The notes under the pieces were generated by a model. That model was not told the origin of the DNA, searched no databases, and was given only the letters and a program-made list of their open reading frames with translations. From Candidatus Flexicrinis affinis (lineage in GTDB: Bacteria > Chloroflexota > Anaerolineae > Aggregatilineales > Phototrophicaceae), in the NCBI GenBank assembly GCA_016716525.1, contig JADJWE010000001.1:310001-374000 (forward strand): 64,000 nucleotides of DNA. The letters run 5' to 3'. This document shows positions 17,154-25,033 of the stretch, in pieces (position 1 is the stretch's first letter; each line of letters starts with the position of its first letter). The position numbers and the translations under genes are program-made.

Positions 17154-17453
17154 CTAGACCCGGTGTGAGGCGTCGATGTCCCACACGCACACGAACGCCC
17201 CGCCTATGCGATCGCTTCCGTCGGCCGGCAGTTCCCCGTCGCTATGACCGAGTTCGCGGCGGCGCGCGCGGATCGACTCGATGGCCGCGTCGACATCGCT
17301 TTCCGGCACGACCACGAACAACGTGGTCTGAGACTCGCGCAGCCGACCGCCCCGGCTTTCCATGAGCGTCGCGGTGTAGCCCGCTTGAATCAAGGCTTCG
17401 ATCACGGCGTTACTCTCGTCGCGTGGTACGATCACCATCAGCATCTTGGTCAT
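17154..17453 (-). CDS. PII-like cyclic-di-AMP receptor family protein (DarA/PstA/CdaR-like)
   Basis: A 99-residue protein that aligns with DarA/PstA signal proteins. It starts with KMLMVIVPRDESNAVIEALIQAGY and has the glycine turn ESRGGRLRESQTTLF, which matches the family pattern TTGGFLRAGNTTF. It ends in GGAFVCVWDID, which matches the family C-terminal strand GGATVFVMPVD. The middle (B-loop) region is shorter and rich in charged residues. Family members form PII-like trimers that bind cyclic di-AMP, a regulator of potassium and osmotic balance. The ATG overlaps the atpA stop (ATGA), so it is translated with the ATPase. No such gene belongs to the standard N-ATPase operon, so it may be a regulatory subunit or sensor (inference). 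Confidence 0.82.
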   Translation of the reverse strand: MTKMLMVIVPRDESNAVIEALIQAGYTATLMESRGGRLRESQTTLFVVVPESDVDAAIESIRARRRELGHSDGELPADGSDRIGGAFVCVWDIDASHRV

Positions 17454-19096
17454 GAGTGGCTCCGATCCGATTCGCCGATCGTCTGAGTGACGTGGGCGAT
17501 CGCTTCCTGCAGGTCGCTCTCCAAGTCGCTTGTCAACTCGCCATTCAAGTCGATCTCGCGCAGGACGTGGGCGTAACTCGCTTCCAGATGTCGAATCAGG
17601 GCATGCTCGAACTGCGGGATTCGATCGACCGGCAGCGCATCGAGTAAGCCGTTCGCCGCTGGATACAACGCGACGATCTGCTCCGACAGCGCTCGGGGTT
17701 GGTGCGCGGGCTGCGTCAGCACGGCGCGCAGACGGGTCCCGCGTTCGATTTGGCGGCGGGTCGCGTCGTCGACGTCGGTGCCGAAGCGTGTGAAGTGGGC
17801 GACTTCCTCGAACTGCGCAAGATCGAGCCTGAGCTGGCCGGCGACGCTACGCATGGCCCGCGTCTGCGCCGAGCCGCCCACCCGTGAAACCGACCGGCCC
17901 GCGTCGATCGCCGGTTTGATGCCGCGGTTGAACATGGCGCTGTCGAGCACGATCTGCCCATCCGTGATCGAAATGAGGTTGGTCGAGATGTACGACGACA
18001 GGTTGCCACGCTGAATCTCGATAATGGGCAGCGCGGTCAGCGACGCCCCGCCCGATGCGTCGTTCAGTTTGCATGCACGTTCGAGCAGCCGGGCGTGCTG
18101 ATAGAAGATGTCGCCGGGGTAGGCTTCGCGCCCCGGAGGCCGCCTCAGCAGCAGGCTGAGTTCGCGGTAGGCATCGGCATGTTTGCTCAGGTCGTCGTAA
18201 ATAATCAGCACGTCGCGGCCTGCGTGCATCAGGTACTCCGCCATGACACAGCCCGCATACGGCGCGAGATAGCGCAGCGCCGGCGGGTCGTCCGGGCTGG
18301 AGGCGACGACTGTGGTATAACGCAGCGCCCCAGTACGGCGCAGGATGTCGATCGTCTCGACAATCGACGACTTGCGCTGCCCGACCGCCACGTACACACA
18401 GGCGACGTCAGTCTCGCGCTGAGCCAGAATCGCGTCGATCGCCAAGGTCGTTTTGCCTGTCTTGCGATCGCCCACGATCAGCTCGCGCTGGCCGCGTCCA
18501 ATGGGAATCAGCGCATCGATCAGTTTGCAGCCCGTATACAGCGGCTGGTTGATCGGCGCGCGGTCGACAATGCCCGGCGCACTGCGTTCTAGCAAACGGT
18601 GTTCGGCCGGGTCGATCGGCGCGCCCTCATCGAGCTGTGCGCCCAACGGGTTGACCACGCGGCCGAGCAGTGTCGTGCCGACCGGCACCCGCAGGCGTTC
18701 GCCGGCGGCGACCACCATGTCGCCGCCGCGGATGCCTTGTTCGGAGCCGAGCAAGATGACGTCCACCTCGCCGTGATCGAGGTTGAGCACCAATCCCTGA
18801 ACGCCTGTCGGAAACGCCACGATTTCGTCGGTGCGAACCTGCCGCAAGCCGGAGACTGCCGCCACGCCGCTGCCTACACTGAGGACGGTGCCCACCTCAC
18901 GCAGCACAACGCGTTTTGAGAACGTCGTCAGCCGATCGCGGATTGATCGAAGCAGCGCGGGCAGGTCCGGCTCGGCCGGAGGTGCCGACATGCGTTCCGC
19001 TGCCCGCTCGCGTGCTGCCTGAACGATCGCGGTCGTGTCGAACGGCGCTACGGCAGCGGCGCCTTGCGGTGTGGTATCCCGTGGCGATTCAGTCAT
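17450..19096 (-). CDS. atpA: N-type ATP synthase alpha subunit
   Basis: A 548-residue alpha subunit. It has the P-loop GDRKTGKT (209-216), the alpha-type segment SVSRVGGSAQTRAMR, and the conserved LYTGCKLIDALIPIGRGQRE. It is longer than usual (about 500-510) because of an N-terminal extension rich in Ala and Pro up to about residue 45. It overlaps atpF (ATGA at 19093-19096) and the cyclic-di-AMP-receptor-like gene downstream (ATGA). It forms the non-catalytic part of the F1 hexamer with AtpD. Operon order identifies it as the N-ATPase form. Confidence 0.96.
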   Translation of the reverse strand: MTESPRDTTPQGAAAVAPFDTTAIVQAARERAAERMSAPPAEPDLPALLRSIRDRLTTFSKRVVLREVGTVLSVGSGVAAVSGLRQVRTDEIVAFPTGVQGLVLNLDHGEVDVILLGSEQGIRGGDMVVAAGERLRVPVGTTLLGRVVNPLGAQLDEGAPIDPAEHRLLERSAPGIVDRAPINQPLYTGCKLIDALIPIGRGQRELIVGDRKTGKTTLAIDAILAQRETDVACVYVAVGQRKSSIVETIDILRRTGALRYTTVVASSPDDPPALRYLAPYAGCVMAEYLMHAGRDVLIIYDDLSKHADAYRELSLLLRRPPGREAYPGDIFYQHARLLERACKLNDASGGASLTALPIIEIQRGNLSSYISTNLISITDGQIVLDSAMFNRGIKPAIDAGRSVSRVGGSAQTRAMRSVAGQLRLDLAQFEEVAHFTRFGTDVDDATRRQIERGTRLRAVLTQPAHQPRALSEQIVALYPAANGLLDALPVDRIPQFEHALIRHLEASYAHVLREIDLNGELTSDLESDLQEAIAHVTQTIGESDRSHS

Positions 19097-19878
19097 GCGG
19101 GCACCGTCGATTCAGACTTGAGCAGAGTCTCAATCTCGCCGCGCAGGCCGTGCAGCTTGTGCGCCGTAGAATGATCGATCACGAGATCGCCCAGCCGAAC
19201 GGTTGCGCCGAGGAGGAGATCCGGCTCGACCGCCACAGTCAGTTCGACATCTCGGTCGGCGAGCGCGCTGAACGTCCGGGTGAGCTGTGCCGTCTGCTCC
19301 GGTGTCAGCGGATATGCGGTTGCCACGTCGGCGACGGGTGTCCGTTGCCCTAGCGACCGGCGCAGGTTTTCGACCTGCTGCATCTCGGTCTGGCCCAGTT
19401 TCCAGACGCGATCGACCAGCGCTTGCAGCATCTGGTCGTGGATGTCGCGCTCGGCGGTCTCGCGAATAACGTGACCGCTCACGCTGAGAATCGTGTCGAG
19501 CAGGTCGTCGTGAAACTCATCGATCATCTGCCGCCGAATACCGCGCGCGTCAAGGTGCGCCTCCGCCAAGATGCGCTCAACCTCGGTTTCCGCCTCGGCC
19601 ATCAGCCGCCCGCGTTCGGCGTGAATGCGGTTAAGAGCCTCGCTCATCATGCGATCGGCGTCTTCGTCGAGGCGTTTCGTCCGTGCTTCGAGGTCCTGAC
19701 GCAGCGCTGCAGCGTCATCACGCTCGCGCTGCATCTGGCTGACCAGCGCGGCCCGTTCTTTCGCGTGTGCTTCGACACGCCGCATGACGGGACGGAACAG
19801 CACATAGTACAGCAGCGCTGTTAGCGCAAGGAAGTTCAGTACTTGAAAGGCGAGTGTCGCCAGATCGATCTCCAGCAT
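19093..19878 (-). CDS. atpF: N-type ATP synthase b subunit with fused delta-like domain
   Basis: A 261-residue stator subunit. One N-terminal TM (about 9-30) is followed by the b-type motif FRPVMRRVEAHAKERAALV and a long charged coiled coil. The last ~75 residues resemble the C-terminus of the delta/OSCP subunit: VELTVAVEPDLLLGATVRLG then DLVIDHSTAHKLHGLRGEI. Consistent with N-ATPases, no separate atpH gene is present and the b subunit is elongated. AGGAGG precedes the ATG. It ends in an ATGA overlap with atpA. Confidence 0.92.
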   Translation of the reverse strand: MLEIDLATLAFQVLNFLALTALLYYVLFRPVMRRVEAHAKERAALVSQMQRERDDAAALRQDLEARTKRLDEDADRMMSEALNRIHAERGRLMAEAETEVERILAEAHLDARGIRRQMIDEFHDDLLDTILSVSGHVIRETAERDIHDQMLQALVDRVWKLGQTEMQQVENLRRSLGQRTPVADVATAYPLTPEQTAQLTRTFSALADRDVELTVAVEPDLLLGATVRLGDLVIDHSTAHKLHGLRGEIETLLKSESTVPA

Positions 19879-19890
19879 GGCACGTGCCTC

Positions 19891-20166
19891 CTAGCTGAAG
19901 AACCGGTCCAGCAGCGGGTTCGCGAACAGCAGAATCAGCATGACCAGCAGGACGTAAATCGCGGTCGACTCGAGCAGAGCCATCGAGATCAGCAGGGTTG
20001 TGCGAATGTCCCGCGAAGACTCGGGCTGACGAGCAATGCTTTCGAGCGCTCGTGTCACCGCGCGACCTTCGACCAGCGCAGGGATGGCCGTGCCTAATAC
20101 GATACCGAGGCCGGCAACGATGATAGTCACCACGGTGATTAGGGTTTTGGCTTCGATGTCAGCCAT
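19891..20166 (-). CDS. atpE: N-type ATP synthase c subunit (rotor ring)
   Basis: A 91-residue hairpin of two TM helices. The ion-binding carboxylate is E66 in LLESTAIY (residues 64-71), which gives the Na+-type ligand set E66, S67, T68 and Y71. Helix 1 carries a second carboxylate, E33 in PALVEGRA, where Na+-ATPases usually have Gln. Two-carboxylate rings with this layout occur in N-ATPases, and to my knowledge at least one of them was reported to be proton-specific, so coupling ion is open. It overlaps atpB by 8 nt and ends 12 bp before atpF. Confidence 0.95.
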   Translation of the reverse strand: MADIEAKTLITVVTIIVAGLGIVLGTAIPALVEGRAVTRALESIARQPESSRDIRTTLLISMALLESTAIYVLLVMLILLFANPLLDRFFS

Positions 20167-20833
20167 GAGTCATCTCCTTCTCGTTACCAGATTGAGTGGG
20201 GGCGGTCGCTTCAAGTCCAGCGCCGATATAAACGGCTGCCAGCGCTGTGAAGATGTACGCTTGCAGGATGCCGGTGAAGATGCTGAAACCGGCAACTGGT
20301 ATGGGTACGAACAGCGGGGCCAGCACAAACACCACGGCTACGATCAGGTCGGTGCTGAGGATATTGCCGAACAGACGCAGCGTGAGTGACAGCGTGCGCG
20401 TCAACTGCCCGATGACCTCCAGTGGGAACACGAAGATCGGCGAGGCCATGCCCTTGATGTAGCCGATCACGCCGCTGCTGCGGATGCCGAAGTAGTGCAC
20501 CGAAAAGAATACGATCAACGCCAGCGCCAGCGGCGTGTTGATGTCCCGCGTGGGGGACGTCACGATCGGGATGTTGCCGATCACGTTCGATCCGGCGATG
20601 AAGATCGCCAGCGAAGCGAGCAGCGGCAGATAGCGGCCTGCCGGTCGGCCCATAACGTCTGACACCAGATCGGCGAGGAAGTCCAGCAGCATTTCCAGCG
20701 CCGTCGGTCGAAGTCGTCCGAGCGCGAGCAGGATTACGGTGACGATCACGATCATGATCCACGTCGAGATCACCGTGTCGCGAACCGGAACCCCGGCGAT
20801 TTCAAAGACGACTTGCGGGAAGACGCTGTCCAT
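20159..20833 (-). CDS. atpB: N-type ATP synthase a subunit
   Basis: A 224-residue membrane subunit forming the ion half-channels. The essential stator arginine lies in RTLSLTLRLFGNI, with several TM helices either side and the conserved PTALEMLLDFLADLVSD near the N-terminus. The C-terminal helix QAYIFTALAAVYIGAGLE is typical. The start overlaps the end of atpR by 32 nt. The stop overlaps atpE by 8 nt. Overlapping genes of this kind suggest tight stoichiometric coupling. Confidence 0.95.
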   Translation of the reverse strand: MDSVFPQVVFEIAGVPVRDTVISTWIMIVIVTVILLALGRLRPTALEMLLDFLADLVSDVMGRPAGRYLPLLASLAIFIAGSNVIGNIPIVTSPTRDINTPLALALIVFFSVHYFGIRSSGVIGYIKGMASPIFVFPLEVIGQLTRTLSLTLRLFGNILSTDLIVAVVFVLAPLFVPIPVAGFSIFTGILQAYIFTALAAVYIGAGLEATAPTQSGNEKEMTHG

Positions 20834-21113
20834 GATCGTCCTCGTTGTGATGGCGGAAGGCGGTCACGCCGACTGCGACCCATCGTGTCAGGATCACGGC
20901 GGCGAACGCGATCAGTGCTGCGGTGATGCTCTGCTGCAGGGCGGCAACCAACAGCGTGGCCGTCAGCAGCAGGCGCAGCAGCATGCCCGCAAACAGCAGA
21001 ACGCTCGCGCGCTCTGCCATCTCCGGATGCAAGCCGTCGACCGTCCGGTGCATCGAGTACACGCTGAACAGGCCTACGAACATGCCTCCAATGAACCAAA
21101 CCCACAGGCTCAT
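20802..21113 (-). CDS. atpR: N-ATPase subunit AtpR
   Basis: A 103-residue membrane protein with about three TM segments (SLWVWFIGGMFVGLFSVY, SVLLFAGMLLRLLLTATLLV, AALIAFAAVILTRWVAVG). Its position between atpQ and atpB, its size, and an arginine within the second TM (LLRLLL) fit AtpR, which is found only in N-ATPase operons and is thought to interact with the c-ring carboxylate. The ATG at 21113 overlaps the atpQ stop; a longer reading from 21311 is antiphase to atpQ. It overlaps atpB by 32 nt. Confidence 0.85.
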   Translation of the reverse strand: MSLWVWFIGGMFVGLFSVYSMHRTVDGLHPEMAERASVLLFAGMLLRLLLTATLLVAALQQSITAALIAFAAVILTRWVAVGVTAFRHHNEDDHGQRLPASRL

Positions 21114-21382
21114 CTCCGATCCTCCTTTTCTTTGCGCTGTCGTTCGCGATCGGCGCGGTCGATCCGCTGGATGACCCGCATCAGGTTGTAGTAGCCGACC
21201 GCGACGCCGAACACGAGCAGCCCGAGTGTGAAGATGTGGCCGGTCTCGAGGGCGCGGTCGAGCACGTACCCCAACAGCACCCCGGCGAAGATCGGTACGG
21301 CAAGATTCCAACCGAGCGACGTGGCCAGAATGGCCTCGCGCCAGAGCGTCCCCCAGAATGTGTCGTCAGGGCGCGGCCTCAT
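21110..21382 (-). CDS. atpQ: N-ATPase subunit AtpQ (AtpI/ATPase_gene1-like)
   Basis: A 90-residue two-TM protein (SLGWNLAVPIFAGVLLGYVLD and IFTLGLLVFGVAVGYYNLM) with a charged C-terminal tail of Arg, Lys and Glu. This matches the AtpQ/AtpI class of small assembly proteins encoded with ATP synthases. Order after atpC and before atpR is diagnostic of N-ATPase operons. It is coupled by 4-bp overlaps with both neighbours. It may aid c-ring assembly or Mg2+ supply, as proposed for AtpI relatives. Confidence 0.86.
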   Translation of the reverse strand: MRPRPDDTFWGTLWREAILATSLGWNLAVPIFAGVLLGYVLDRALETGHIFTLGLLVFGVAVGYYNLMRVIQRIDRADRERQRKEKEDRR

Positions 21383-21726
21383 GGCGAGAACTCCTCTCGC
21401 ATCGCAGCCCGCGCCGGATCGCTCAGGCTGGCGCGCGCCAGTCGGGATAACGCTGTACTCTCGCTGGCGTCAAGGCGCGTTCCAAGCAGGATCACGACCT
21501 CCCCATCCCGAACCGACAGGATGCCGCCATTCACCGACAGGCTGTGCGTCCCAGCGTCGTCGTCCCATTCGATTCCATAGGCGGCCAGTTCGCCCAGCAG
21601 CGGTGCATGGCGTGGCAGAATAGCGATCGCGCCGTCGGTCAACATGCAGCGCACGACCCGCGCGTCTTCGACAGCGAGGACGACTTCGGTCAGCGCGCGT
21701 ACGGTGAGCCGCAAGCGATCAGCCAT
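21379..21726 (-). CDS. atpC: N-type ATP synthase epsilon subunit
   Basis: A 115-residue epsilon subunit containing mainly the N-terminal beta sandwich: LAVEDARVVRCMLTDGAIAI, LPRHAPLLGELA and VNGGILSVRDGEVVILLG. The C-terminal helical hairpin is short (about 25 residues), so the inhibitory arm of standard epsilon may be reduced. The ATG at 21726 overlaps atpD by 8 nt. An upstream extension to 21831 is translated antiphase to atpD and was rejected. Confidence 0.9.
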   Translation of the reverse strand: MADRLRLTVRALTEVVLAVEDARVVRCMLTDGAIAILPRHAPLLGELAAYGIEWDDDAGTHSLSVNGGILSVRDGEVVILLGTRLDASESTALSRLARASLSDPARAAMREEFSP

Positions 21727-23131
21727 GTGTCTTTCCCTCCCGCATCTGCTCCGCATTGGCGACGGCTTCGTCGATCCCGCCGACCATATAGAAGGCCTGT
21801 TCCGGCAGATCGTCGTGCTTGCCGTCGGCAATCTCGCGAAAACCGCGCAGCGTCTCGTTCAGCTCGACGTAGCGCCCGGGCCGGCCTGTGAACGCCTCCG
21901 ACACGAAGAACGGCTGCGTCAGAAAGCGTTGAATCCGGCGGGCGCGTCCAACCGCGACCCGATCGTCATCGGTCAGCTCCTCCATGCCGAGAATAGCGAT
22001 CACATCTTGCAGCTCCTCGTAGCGGGCAAGCAGCGCCAGAACGCGCGATGCGATCTCGTAGTGCTCGCGGCCGACCCCGTCAGGCGTCAGGATGGTGCTG
22101 TTGGAGCGCAGCGAGTCGATTGCCGGGTAGAAGCCGAGGTTCGCCTGCCGGCGCGACAGCACCGTCGAAGCGTCGAGGTGAGCGAAGGTGGCGACGACCG
22201 CCGGATCGGTGATGTCGTCAGCCGGCACATATACCGCCTGAACCGACGTCACGCTGCCGCGCGAGGTCGTCGTGATGCGTTCTTGCAGCGCGCCCATTTC
22301 GCTGTCCAGCGTGGGCTGGTATCCGACGGCGCTCGGCAGGTGACCGAGCAGTGCCGAGACCTCCGCGCCGGCCTGAATGTAGCGGAAAATGTTGTCGAGG
22401 AAGAACAGCACCGGGCGCTGTTCTGCGTCACGGAAATGTTCTGCGATCGTCAACGCCGTGAGAGGCACGCGCAGGCGCGCACCCGGTGGTTCATTCATCT
22501 GGCCGAACACCAGCACGGCGTGCTCCAGCACGCCGCTGCGACGCATTTCCAGCCACAGCTCGTTGCCTTCGCGGCTGCGTTCACCCACACCGGCGAAGAC
22601 CACGATGCCGCCAAGGTGCTGGATGATGTGGTGCATCAGCTCGATCATCATCATGGTCTTGCCGACGCCTGCCCCGCCAAACAGCCCGATCTTGCCCCCG
22701 CGCGGGTACGGCGTGAGCAGGTCGATGGCCTTGATGCCGGTGACGACCGCCTGCCGGTTGCTGCGCTGTGACTTGATCGGCGGCGAAGGGGCGTGGATCG
22801 ACCGGCGCGTCACACCGTCCGGCACGTCCCACCCGTCGATCGGTTCGCCGACCGCGTTGAACAAGTGGCCGAGAACGGCGCGGCCAATCGGCACTTGCAG
22901 CGGGTCTCCTGTGTCGATTACGGGGAGGTCGCGCTGCAGCCCATCGGTGCTGCTCATCGCGATGGCGCGTACCGTATACGGATCGACGTGCTCCTGAACC
23001 TCGGCAACCAGTTCAGTTCCGTCATCACGCGTGATGATGAGCGCGTTGTAGATGCTTGGAAGATCGCCTGACGCGAATTCGACATCGATGACAACGCCGA
23101 ATACGCGGGCGATACGCCCGGTCCGGGTCAT
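21719..23131 (-). CDS. atpD: N-type ATP synthase beta subunit
   Basis: A 470-residue catalytic F1 subunit with P-loop GGAGVGKT (152-159), the catalytic-Glu segment GVGERSREGNELWLEM, and the beta signature around LGHLPSAVGYQPTLDSEMG. It is the first gene of the operon. This beta-epsilon-first order (atpD-atpC first) separates N-ATPases from standard F-ATPase operons, where beta and epsilon come last. Genomes with N-ATPases normally carry a second, ordinary ATP synthase elsewhere, which cannot be checked here. Confidence 0.96.
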   Translation of the reverse strand: MTRTGRIARVFGVVIDVEFASGDLPSIYNALIITRDDGTELVAEVQEHVDPYTVRAIAMSSTDGLQRDLPVIDTGDPLQVPIGRAVLGHLFNAVGEPIDGWDVPDGVTRRSIHAPSPPIKSQRSNRQAVVTGIKAIDLLTPYPRGGKIGLFGGAGVGKTMMMIELMHHIIQHLGGIVVFAGVGERSREGNELWLEMRRSGVLEHAVLVFGQMNEPPGARLRVPLTALTIAEHFRDAEQRPVLFFLDNIFRYIQAGAEVSALLGHLPSAVGYQPTLDSEMGALQERITTTSRGSVTSVQAVYVPADDITDPAVVATFAHLDASTVLSRRQANLGFYPAIDSLRSNSTILTPDGVGREHYEIASRVLALLARYEELQDVIAILGMEELTDDDRVAVGRARRIQRFLTQPFFVSEAFTGRPGRYVELNETLRGFREIADGKHDDLPEQAFYMVGGIDEAVANAEQMREGKTHG

Positions 23132-23200
23132 CGGTCTTCCTTTCGGCGCTGCGTCTATAACCCATCGCGTGCTGGGTAGCGAAGCGATGAGTATGACTCT

Positions 23201-23250
23201 ATTGTACGACGACGCTGTCCCTGCCTGAAGTTGGTAACGTCACATTACAC
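23201..23250 (-). promoter_or_regulatory. Possible promoter and inverted repeat upstream of atpD
   Basis: A minus-strand TACAAT (23206-23201) is a fair -10, with only a weak -35 (TTCAGG) 17 bp upstream. Further upstream GTAA-N7-TTAC (23234-23248) is a small inverted repeat that could be an operator. This 151-bp interval separates the ATPase operon from the SMP-30 gene and has no terminator-like hairpin. Confidence 0.3.
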
Positions 23251-23282
23251 AGGGAACAAACCTCACGTTCGGCGGCATTCGC

Positions 23283-24146
23283 TTATCCTGCGAACTCCGG
23301 CTCGGGCTGACCGGGTACGTCGACGCGTAGCCGGAACAAGTCGCCTGCATACGGCTGATGCGTCGTGTCGTTTTCGCCCGGAGCGGCCGTCGTAACATAC
23401 ATTTCGGCCAGGTCCGGCCCACCGAGGATACAACTCGTCACGCGCGCCACTGGCACCGGCACAATGCGGTCGATCGAACCGTCCGGCGCGTAGCGCGTCA
23501 GGCGCCAGCCATCCCAATGCGCGCTCCACGTATATCCCGCACTGTCGATTGTCAGCCCGTCGGGCACGCCGAGCGATTCGGGCACGTCAGCGAACACGCG
23601 GCGGTCACTGATTGCCCCGGTGGCAAGGTCGTAGTCGTAGGCGTAGATTTTGCGGGGCGGCGAGTCGGTGAACAGCATCGTCTTGCGATCGGGAGTCCAT
23701 CCGATCCCATTTGAGACACTGAACCCGCGGTCCATCTCGTGAGTCGACAGATCAGGATCAAGCCGGAGCAGCGGCGCGGCGTATTCGCCGTTGGTGACGC
23801 CGCCGATCCAGAATCGCCCGGCCGGATCGACGGCTCCGTCGTTGAAGCGCATTTCAGGCTTGTCGGTAGGAAACGGCTCTGCGACGGTGTCGACACGCGC
23901 CGACGATCCATCCCAGAACGCCAGTTTGCGACGCATCGCCAGCACGAACCCGCCTGACTTGCGAATCGCGATGCAGGTTACCCAATCGTCGAACACGTGG
24001 CTGCCATGCGCGCCGGTTTCTGGATGATAAGTGTGCACGGTACCGGCGAACGCGTCGACCCAATACAGCCGCTGGTCGCGCGCGCACCACAGCGGGCCTT
24101 CGCCCAAGTGACACTTGACCGACAGGACGTGCTCAACCGTTGTCAT
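23283..24146 (-). CDS. SMP-30/gluconolactonase (regucalcin-like) family protein
   Basis: A 287-residue six-bladed propeller lactonase. Metal-ligand segments are CHLGEGPLW (Glu near the N-terminus), RFNDGAVDPAGRFWIGG, SNGIGWTPD and GVPDGLTIDSAG, which together give the Glu/Asn/Asp set used to bind Ca2+ or Zn2+. It hydrolyses sugar-acid lactones. The ATG at 24146 follows the permease gene by 38 bp; upstream in-frame sequence is not conserved. Next to a uronate-dehydrogenase-like SDR it would open the aldarolactone product, which is a coherent step (inference). Confidence 0.9.
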   Translation of the reverse strand: MTTVEHVLSVKCHLGEGPLWCARDQRLYWVDAFAGTVHTYHPETGAHGSHVFDDWVTCIAIRKSGGFVLAMRRKLAFWDGSSARVDTVAEPFPTDKPEMRFNDGAVDPAGRFWIGGVTNGEYAAPLLRLDPDLSTHEMDRGFSVSNGIGWTPDRKTMLFTDSPPRKIYAYDYDLATGAISDRRVFADVPESLGVPDGLTIDSAGYTWSAHWDGWRLTRYAPDGSIDRIVPVPVARVTSCILGGPDLAEMYVTTAAPGENDTTHQPYAGDLFRLRVDVPGQPEPEFAG

Positions 24147-24184
24147 GCGTATTGGACCTCCTGTATTGATCGCGGTGCGTCGTT

Positions 24185-25033
24185 CTATCCCTTCACGCTG
24201 CCGGCCAGCAGGCCGCGGATAAAGTACCGGCCAAGCAGAATGTACACGACCAGCGTCGGTAGCGCGGCCAGCAGCGCGGCGGCCATCTGCACGTTCCACT
24301 GCACGATCTGACTACCGCTCAGGTTCTGCAGCGCCACAGTCACGGTCGGTGTGCCTTGCGCGACCGTAACGCCGAATAGGAATTCGTTCCAGATCTGCGT
24401 GAACTGCCAGATGATCACGACCACGAAGCCCGGCAGCGACAGCGGCAGCACAACATACCAGTACAGCCCGAAGAAGCCGCACCCGTCGATCGCACCGGCT
24501 TCGAGCATCTCGTTGGGGACTTCGGCGTAGTAATTGCGGAACACCAGCGTGGTGATCGGCAGGCCGTACACGACGTGGACGAGGATCAACCCCGGCAGGC
24601 TGTCGTACAGGCCGATCGAGCTGAGGAATTGCACCAGCGGGATCAGGATGGCCTGATACGGGATGAACATGCCGAACAGCATCAGCGGGAACAGGATATT
24701 CGCGCCCGGAAAGCGCCACTTGCTCAACACATAGCCGTTCAGCGACCCGAGCACCGACGAGATGATCGTTGCCGGGATGACGAGCAGAAAACTGTTGGTC
24801 AGGCCGGGGGCAAGCTCTTGCAGCGCGAGTCCGTAGCTCTCTAGCGAGAAGCTTTGCGGGAGCTGCCACATCGTCGAGATGCTGACCTCGGCCGGGTTCT
24901 TAAGGCCGGTCATCAGTACCATGTACACCGGCAAGAGGAAGACCGCGGCGAAAAGGATCAACAAGCCGTAAATGGCGTATCGACCGATGGGCACGCTGCG
25001 CCGGCGGAGGGCAGGACGGGTTATCGCGGTCAT
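24185..25033 (-). CDS. Carbohydrate ABC transporter permease, MalG type
   Basis: A 282-residue CUT1-family permease. It has six TM segments, MLFGMFIPYQAILIPL in the middle, the EAA loop EMLEAGAIDGCGFFGLYWYVVLPLS, and the C-terminal motif YFIRGLLAGSVKG. It overlaps the MalF-type gene by ATGA. It forms the membrane channel with that protein. No MalK/MsmX-type ATPase is encoded nearby, so a shared ATPase is probably used, as is common for CUT1 systems. Confidence 0.94.
   Translation of the reverse strand: MTAITRPALRRRSVPIGRYAIYGLLILFAAVFLLPVYMVLMTGLKNPAEVSISTMWQLPQSFSLESYGLALQELAPGLTNSFLLVIPATIISSVLGSLNGYVLSKWRFPGANILFPLMLFGMFIPYQAILIPLVQFLSSIGLYDSLPGLILVHVVYGLPITTLVFRNYYAEVPNEMLEAGAIDGCGFFGLYWYVVLPLSLPGFVVVIIWQFTQIWNEFLFGVTVAQGTPTVTVALQNLSGSQIVQWNVQMAAALLAALPTLVVYILLGRYFIRGLLAGSVKG

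Noticed and set aside
16150..23131. An ordinary F-type ATP synthase operon
   Set aside because: Beta and epsilon come first, atpQ and atpR are present, atpH is absent and b is fused to a delta-like part, so the N-type applies.
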